Shown: piece by piece, positions 57,294-64,000 of the stretch
How positions within the stretch are numbered: the first letter of the stretch is position 1
How the letters are laid out: the number at the start of each line of letters is the position of its first letter
Source of the DNA: Biscogniauxia marginata
Taxonomy: Eukaryota > Ascomycota > Sordariomycetes > Xylariales > Xylariaceae
Direction of reading: 5' to 3'
DNA length: 64,000 bases
NCBI GenBank assembly: GCA_022695795.1
Contig: MU404080.1
Location: forward strand, 186,001-250,000
Made by a program: the position numbers and the translations under genes
The notes under the pieces: generated by a model
The model's input: the letters and a program-made list of their open reading frames with translations, nothing else
Told to the model about the DNA's origin: nothing
Databases searched by the model: none

Positions 57294-59112
57294 TCAATGG
57301 CCGTGACCGTCATCCTGCTCCCCTCTCTCTTCCGGATCTAACTTAATTAGGGTATCGATTCGCATGATGCTGATACACGCTTCAACGGCGCTCTTCAGTT
57401 GCCGGACCTTGCTCACGCTCGGTTCCAGCACGCCGGCCTTAATCTCGTCTACCACCTTGCCCTTCATCAGGTCTAGGCCGTAGTTCTTGTAGCCCTTCTT
57501 ACGCGCTACTGTCTTCTCATCTTCGTTGCCCTCTCCATCTTGCGTCCGTTGTGACAGCGCGTGCCGCGACCGTAATTGTGCCACTAGCTCGCTGGCATCC
57601 TTTGCAGCATTCACTGCAAGGGTCTTAGGGATGACAAGGAGGGACTGGGCGAATTCGCCAATGGCCAGTTGCTCTCTCGAGCCGACCGTGCCTGCGAACT
57701 CCTCTAGGTAGATGTGTAGAGCTGTTTCCACAGCACCGCCACCAGGTACGATACTGCCGCTCTCCAGTGTTCGCTTGACGGCACAGAGCGAGTCGTGTAC
57801 AGACCGCTCCATCTCGTCGAGCTGGAAGTCGTTGGGTCCGCGAAGGAGGATAGAGGCGGATGAATGTGACTTGGTCCCCTTGATCAGAATGCACTCGTCA
57901 TCCGAGATGCGCTCCTGGACAACTTCTTCTGCGTGACCTAGATATGACGGCTCGAAACGTTCGTCTCCGTTCAAGTCGGATAGTGTGCTGAGTAGAGTGG
58001 CACCAGTAGCCTTCGCAATCCGCCTCAGATCCTCCTTCTTGCATCGTCGTACCGCCATAGCGCCACGCTCGATGAAAAGCTTCAGGCACATGTCATCAAT
58101 TCCCTTAGTGGTAAGGACGACATTGGCACCGGCCTTTAGTATCATCTCGATTCTCTCAATGACCATTCCAGACTCCCTTGCGCGGATCTGCTCCAGCTGT
58201 TGGGGGTCGTCCACCGTGATCTGCACGCCGAGTTTCATCCGCTCCTTTTGTAGGTTCATATCCAGTACGGCGATCTTGGCATCCTGTATCCGCGTGTTCA
58301 TCGCCTGCGAAGCAACGGTGCAGTTTAGAGCGTAGCCCTTGACCAGGATGGATTCCAAAGCTCCCTTGCCGTGTGCTTTCAGGATGTTGACTGCCTTGAC
58401 AGGGTACTTGGCCTCGCTGCGGTTATTCGTCGTCTTGACCGCCTGTATGGCATCGACCACCATGTTCGCGAAGAAGTCGGAGTCTGAGCCTATGATCTTG
58501 CTGGACATGGAGGTCTTGGCGATGCTCAGGAGCGATTCCCGTCCGAGGTGCTCGACCTTGGTGCTGACGTTCTCGTTCATGTACTTAACGGCTTCCCTTA
58601 ACGCAAGTCGGTATCCCGTGATGATTGTTGTGGGGTGGATCTTGTTCCTCATGAGCTCGTTCGCCCGCCGCAGGAGCTCGGCAGCGATCAACACAACCGA
58701 TGTCGTACCATCGCCGACTTCCTTGTCCTGTTGTTGCGCGAGGTCGACGAGGATCTTGCCGGCGGGATGCTCGACGTCCAGCAAGCTCAGAATAGTCGCA
58801 CCGTCGTTCGTGACCGTAACGTCCTAGGAGTCAGTCAGTATAACAATCCCTACGCAACTAGTGCCCGAATCCACATACACCGATGTCGTCCACCATCATC
58901 TTGTCGAGGCCGCTGGGACCAAAGGAGCTCTTTACGACATTCGCAATAGACTGTGTAGCAAGGACTGGGAATGTGTTGGTCAGCTAAAGAAAAGAAAGCG
59001 ACGGGCTGGCGGACAGCTACTCACCGTTCTGGTCCCTGATGTCGGCACCAGAAATCTTCTGGCCGCCCAAGAATAGCGTCCCATTTCCGGACTGCTCGAA
59101 CATGGAAGCCAT
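57294..59112 (-). CDS. tcp1: CCT/TRiC chaperonin subunit alpha (TCP-1)
   Basis: Three exons (59112-59025, 58964-58879, 58823-57294; introns 60 and 55 nt) encode 567 aa. Chaperonin signatures are complete: [35 protein letters not shown] (residues 59-70), the ATP-binding/hydrolysis segment EVGDGTTS (93-100), and [22 protein letters not shown]. The alpha subunit is recognised by [16 protein letters not shown] and [19 protein letters not shown]. It is one of eight subunits of the cytosolic ring that folds actin and tubulin. The tail is acidic and His-containing ([11 protein letters not shown]). Exon 2 ends GGT before a GTATGT donor; the neighbouring GT one step earlier would break the frame. Confidence 0.93.
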
Positions 59113-59798
59113 GGTGTAGGACTCGAATGATTATCTTTCTTTTGAGCTCCGAGCGCCTCGTGTATACCCTTTACAGAAAAAGGAGAAGGAATGGCTACCA
59201 GGCAAGCTTCGAAATGGGGATTGTTACCTAGCTGAAGCTTCTCAGTGCTACTTTTTGGGCCTTGAACATTTTTGCGGAAGCACTGGTTGTTCCCAGCCGT
59301 AGCCGTGCACGGGCCATTACATAATACCTCTAATGTACCCCTCCACAGAACTCCAAGTTGCCCCTCCAAACCTGCGGGTCTATGTGGTGGTCAAAGCGCC
59401 GGTATCTTGTATCAATTGGAACCTTAACCTTCTCCCATTACAAACCTACCTCTAAGTACCTACCTGGTAGGGATATACAGTAAAACAGCCAAGAGAAATG
59501 CTCGAGTTTGCGAGACTTTGTTTCAGGGAATCATAACCTGTGACCGAATTCATAAGATCACCTCCATGGGAAAGCTCACGCAAGATGAATCATAAAATCC
59601 CTTGAAAAAAAAAAACCTCCCAAGTCCCAAGTATCAGAATATCTACCATCCGCTGGTTGCAATTCATGATAACCAACCTGGTCAAATCAACATAGAGCGA
59701 GAGAACTCGACTTGCTACAACATGCAGTACCAGCTCTTATAATCATATTCTAGCAGTAGGCACTCCTAGGAGAAGAAATGCCGAATCACCGCGCCATC
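59113..59798. other. Intergenic region upstream of tcp1
   Basis: No gene seen. Contains a short A10 tract near 59605. Confidence 0.45.
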
Positions 59799-60378
59799 TT
59801 ACCCGGACTGTCGACACTCGGAGGCGGCCTGGTCTCCATCGACGAACCTTACAGCAGCGCACTTCACACGGAACAAGAATCAGTCAAACACCGAGTACAT
59901 ACTTTAACGGACGACACCATATCTCACTGTTGAAAGCAAAAAGAACAACGATAGAGACAAAAAGGCTAACCTGGAAATTATGGACACCGTTCCCCGCGTA
60001 CTGTGAGAGCTGGAATATAGCCTTCTGGCCGATCCATTCGGCGTCCGCCTTGCCGCGGATCCGAGGCCAGCAGATGTCGCCCTTGATATTGCTCGTGATG
60101 TCTGGGTAGAGGACGACGAAGTTGGACGGGTCGCTCAGCGGTGCCACCTTGAGCGAGAAGATCGACGAGCTGTCGTTCACGTTCACCACCCCGACATCGC
60201 GTCCACCCGTCGGCCAGTCCGTGGAATTTGAGTCCTCGATCACGCTGAAGCCGCCGCACGGCGACGCATGCTGCGTGTCGATGTTAGTACCGACGGCGGG
60301 AGGGAATTTTAGTGTGAAGGTCGCAGTCGCGGAGGTCGCGATGGAGAAGCCTGCGAGGAGCATATATACGTGCATCAT
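59799..60378 (-). CDS. Secreted BIM1-like (X325) protein
   Basis: Exon 1 (60378-59971) and exon 2 (59861-59799) give 156 aa. A signal peptide of about 19 residues (MHVYMLLAGFSIATSATA) precedes TFTLKFPPAVG, PCGGF, an Asp/Ser-rich strand region, ICWPRIRG and, after splicing, NFQCAAVRFVDGD. This is the pattern of BIM1/X325 copper-acquisition-like proteins, extracellular and usually GPI-anchored. Family members begin the mature chain with His, a copper ligand; here that position is Thr. The ORF ends shortly after the last conserved Cys with no hydrophobic GPI tail, so a further exon may be missed. ATG 60378 is preferred over 60444 because it places the signal peptide at the N-terminus. The 109-nt intron uses a GAAG acceptor, which is only moderately good. 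Confidence 0.65.
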
Positions 60379-63300
60379 CTTCAGGCATTGATGACAGACG
60401 TCGATGGGGAGAGACTTAGAGGAATCACAGCTGGCTATGTTCATGATGATGTTATAGGGTCAGATAACGCCCCGAAACGGAAAAGTCATTCGGGTACTAT
60501 ACAACACAATAAGACGGACTTGACAAACATTTTTAGGTACCCCACGAGCTCTGATAGTCGGACTGCAGACCGGTTCACTGGCTCTGCGTCTCGAAAGAAT
60601 TCCTCAGCCTAGTAGTTCGAAAGAGATGAACCAAATCTCCGGTGAGCAGTAAAAGGTAAGTAGCTCTTAAGTCTTCAACCGATGTAAATACTCACTAACT
60701 ACTATATAGTCCATAATCTAACCCAGGCTGCGTTTGCCAGTATTTGTGTGCGTGAACAGTTCCGTGTCATTTTCGAGACATGAGTGACCTGCAGGTTCAT
60801 CACAGCCACGAGGACAGATACCGTCGGGGATTTATGGCCGGAATATTCGATCTCGTCCCTGGCACCAATGAACGCTAGATGATGTTTGCTATGTTGTATT
60901 TCTCCTGCGGGCGTTCAGTAAATTTTATCCCTGGGCTTCAGCCCTAGGTACACCTTCCGCATTCGTTGGTGTTAGCGAAGCCGCCGTCAACGATGGATGG
61001 CTACGTTAGCTGGCAAGGGACAAGAATTATGTATAGCGCGGGAGATATGATCTGATCACATCCTGTATCACATTGATAAATCGTAGGCCTGTGGACATCC
61101 TATCCTGACGCCGTAGCAGGCGCTGGGACAAGTCAAGATCAGACATACGCCTCATCAATCAGCCAAGATCACTACCACCAGAGCCGTCTGCAACCAGTCC
61201 ATCAAACTTATTGGAGCGCATGGCCATACTCGCAACCGTATCCGATAGGGTCGTGGCCAGCGGCGTTTCTGTTACATACAGGGCCCTCATGTATGAAACG
61301 TCCCTTCTTGCTTGGCGAGTGTCTAGACCAAGTCGTTCATGCCAGTCTAGCAGTGGCTTTGCAGTTTGGACACGAGAGAGACTTGTCGAATTCCCGTCGA
61401 TATCTAGGAGTTTGTATAGGTAGGTTATTCTCGACGGCGACAGCTGAATCCCCACATAAGCTTAACCGACGACAACGTTGTGTTATGTATAGATCAACCC
61501 TAAGCCACGATATAAGCATCCTTTTATGGGGAGCTTCTATCCGCTAGATTGGAACTACGCTACGACATAGATCGACTAGCTTCTGTGGCTTTGTTCGAGG
61601 GTTCCAAGTTTCAGTCTTTCTCCATCCAACCCGACATTGACAGAGTTGTCACAAGCAAGCAACCGTAAACGATCCTCCTGCGAAGGCGTATACTAGCGTG
61701 ACTTGGCCTTTCAGACTTCAATTACGTCGAATACCTCTTATACCAATTACCCAGAGACGTCTTGCTGATGTCAGATACCAGTGATCGGGTAATATTTACG
61801 AGTAGGTGGCTCCCGTCCATTTTCGCATCCGCCTCGGTTCCTCGCCTGCCGGTTTTTCTCATCCTCCACAGCACAGATCACGACTTAGTTTGATCTTCAA
61901 CGATAGTGGGCGGGCGACGTATCCAGGATATGGGTACCTAAACCCAGGTTAGAGTGCGTGCATATAACGCTATTTTTTGAAGAAATAGATTAATCACAGA
62001 GGTAACTTGCGCAACCGCTTCACCCTCCGATGAATATTCATATCAGGTTGGCATAGGTATGCTATGTAAGCAATCACTTGATCTAGCAGTTACATAGACG
62101 AAGGAAGAATAGTACCTACCTACGCGACATTTCACCCATACCGGACACTCAAAAGTCTCCGGCCCGAACTTCCGTCGTTCTCAAGACGTCGATGTTTCAC
62201 CGGACTGCCGAAGCCCTGGTAAGCCACATTGGCTTGCATTATTTCGCCAACCGGTAGTGAGCGAGGCTCACAAGAGAAAGGCAGTGTACATACACTAGAT
62301 AAGGAGCTGAAGATACGCTCGAGAAATGGTGTAAGTTGATTGGTTCAAAGTACCAATGATACACGCCTTGGAGCACGATCCTTCCCCGAGACATAAGAAT
62401 GGTACCTTGTATGGTCGTGGGGCCCGGGTATCAAAGTGCCGGTAGTAGTCCAACGAAGGTCTAGGCATGTCAATCTCGGGCCAATCCGCCTTATAATCCT
62501 TCCTTTTCTTTTCATTATATGTAACGATTGCGCCACACGGCCTCATTATTAGATGTGCCGAATGAAACACGAGCTTGTTGAGAAGAAAGGAAGATGAAAA
62601 AGAAGCAGTAAACCAAACAATAAGTCACTGTTTCCTGCCATACTCAGCACTATCAACTAACTAATATGGTCTCGCTTTCGCTTCTACCTACATCTAGTGC
62701 CTGATATGTCGATCAATGCAGGCCTTATCATTTCCCAGCAGCATCGCCACATGGGTAGTATTTAGAAGTAGTAGAACTGTTCTACACTAAGCCAGCCTGA
62801 CTGACCGCAGCCCAAATGTGGAATCAATAAAGATCCGAGATGGGGCGTCAGCGAATCACCGACGATTGCCAAGTGATTATCTATAATTATTATTTTTAAG
62901 CTTGCCAAGCTGGCAGTGTTAGTGATATCTTGGGGGAGGGGAGAGGGATCCGGGAGCGGTCTAACGACGCCAAGAAGTCCACGGTAAGCTACCTACATAC
63001 TAGATGGCGAAGGAGGAAGGGCGAACGACCGATATGGCAGCGTTTTTCGCGCGTTTCTGGTAATGCTGAGGGCACACAGTAGGTATGCGATACATACCAG
63101 TGTGCACTTTACACACTATCGTACTGTATAGTACATACGGTTGGCCCGCCGCAGGCCCTCGTTCTCACCAAGCAACGTTGTAAGGCCCTTTTGTCTTGGC
63201 TCTAATTTGGCCTTCGTATAACTGGAGATGAGACTCTGCGGCCTATAAGCGTCTCACGCATGGCCGACGACGTATGTGGAACCAATAGCACCCTTGTCGC

Positions 63301-63552
63301 CAGGCGCGGTACTCAAAAGAGAAAGAGAGTACCTTACTATGTACATACCTAGATACGAGTAGATCCAAGCAGAGCAGAACCCTTATAAGTCTCCCACCAC
63401 CTGAGCCCACGGAATCCTTATTAATCCAATGATCTCGGCAATGTCAACTAATTCTCAATAAAACAATCTCACGAAGTTTCCGTCTTGTTAGGTGTTCGTC
63501 GTGTCATCCGTGTTGCCATATCAAACCTCGACACAGAGAGAGTGCTGTCACG
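60379..63552. other. 3.2-kb gene-poor region
   Basis: No well-supported gene. A coding-like minus-strand stretch at 61159-61455 (contains KPLLDWHERLGLDTRQARRD and YVTETPLATTLSDTVASM) has no ATG at its 5' end and may be one exon of an unrecognised or decayed gene. A shorter one at 62295-62570 (KADWPEIDMPRPSLDYYRHF) is weaker. The segment from about 63450 on is the promoter of the Sur7-type gene. Confidence 0.4.
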
Positions 63553-64000
63553 ATGGCTGCTCGTAGGCTTTCCTGGCTGGCATGGGGTGTTACCCTCATT
63601 TTGCTGCTACTAACGCTCATATTCTCGATGATAATCCTGTTGTCGGGCGTCAACAACAACGTCGTAGGAGAGTTCTTAAAGGTATTTCCTCGTCGGTGCG
63701 AGTCTGGGGTGGGGGAGGAATCTGTTGACTAATACTACCCATAACTTGTAGATCGACACGGGGCACCTCGATCCGTCATCAAAACTTTCCATCTCGGTAT
63801 TCCTGGATGACCTATCAGAGATATCCGATAGCGACTACCACAAACCCCAGGATGGCGACGATGAGGACGACGACGACGACGACAACAACGATGGTAACGA
63901 CAGCGCGACGAAGGCGTCGGAAAAGCTTCCGACATATTACAGTCTCACGCTCCTGACTCTCTGCGCGCATAACGACGACAGGTCGACGACGTGCGCCGAA
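63553..64000 (+). CDS. Sur7/PalI-type membrane protein (5' part, runs off window)
   Basis: Exon 1 (63553-63681) and the start of exon 2 (from 63752), joined over a 70-nt intron, give about 126 residues before the window ends. A single N-terminal membrane segment (WLAWGVTLILLLLTLIFSM) is followed by LSGVNNNVVGEFLKIDTGHLDPSSK, an Asp-rich stretch (QDGDDEDDDDDDNNDGND) and LPTYYSLTLLTLCAHNDDR. The order (TM1, short loop, strand with YSLxLLxxC) matches Sur7/PalI family proteins, which have four membrane spans and a Cys-containing first loop and sit in cortical membrane domains or act in pH sensing. The remaining three spans would lie beyond the window. The acidic insertion in the loop is unusual in my experience of the family. 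Confidence 0.72.

Noticed and set aside
61159..61455. 98-codon minus-strand frame
   Set aside because: Coding-like, but with no ATG start, no clear acceptor and no recognised family; noted only as a possible exon.

Overview
The window is nuclear DNA of a filamentous ascomycete (Pezizomycotina, most likely a sordariomycete). The support is: genes 0.3-2 kb apart, many short GT..AG introns of about 46-110 nt, an unmistakable set of fungal housekeeping proteins (Esf2, Bqt4-like, RhoGDI, Ppg1, Rev7, Kap114, a large RhoGEF, Dcc1, Lyc1, CCT-alpha, a Sur7-type protein), and traces of repeat-induced point mutation (RIP). No rRNA, CRISPR or prokaryotic operon structure is present. Exon boundaries were built by hand from reading-frame continuity and splice consensus, so each is a prediction.

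Layout. 1-6.5 kb: aldehyde dehydrogenase (-) and esf2 (+) are divergent from a 411-bp shared promoter, and a Bqt4-like inner-nuclear-membrane protein (-) converges on esf2. 6.5-12.2 kb: a gene-poor stretch with a short-chain dehydrogenase cut by an in-frame TAG and a second relic gene cut by an in-frame TGA. 12.2-20.7 kb: rdi1 (RhoGDI, with a 910-nt first intron), ppg1 phosphatase (with a 16-nt first coding exon) and a large zinc-knuckle/proline-rich protein. 22-26.4 kb: three small or orphan genes. 27-34 kb: a PI31-type proteasome regulator, rev7 and kap114.

34-41.2 kb is the accessory part. It holds two solo LTRs of one retrotransposon family, each with a target-site duplication. One is internally deleted and carries RIP-type changes. 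Two diverged members of an uncharacterised gene family lie next to them, with a cluster of perfect hairpins, a decayed ORF, and an intron-containing tRNA-His(GTG). 41.9-64 kb returns to housekeeping genes: a 1,530-aa RhoGEF, dcc1, an RNF216-type RBR ubiquitin ligase, lyc1, tcp1, a BIM1-like secreted protein that lacks the expected N-terminal histidine, and the start of a Sur7/PalI-type membrane protein running off the right edge.

The genes are not a cluster with one function. Small themes recur: Rho signalling (rdi1 and the RhoGEF), chromosome and replication maintenance (rev7, dcc1, bqt4-like), and proteostasis (PI31-type, RBR ligase, tcp1). The strongest leads are the LTR/paralog neighbourhood and the three ORFs each interrupted by an in-frame stop. 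I found no clearly new defence or biosynthetic system.
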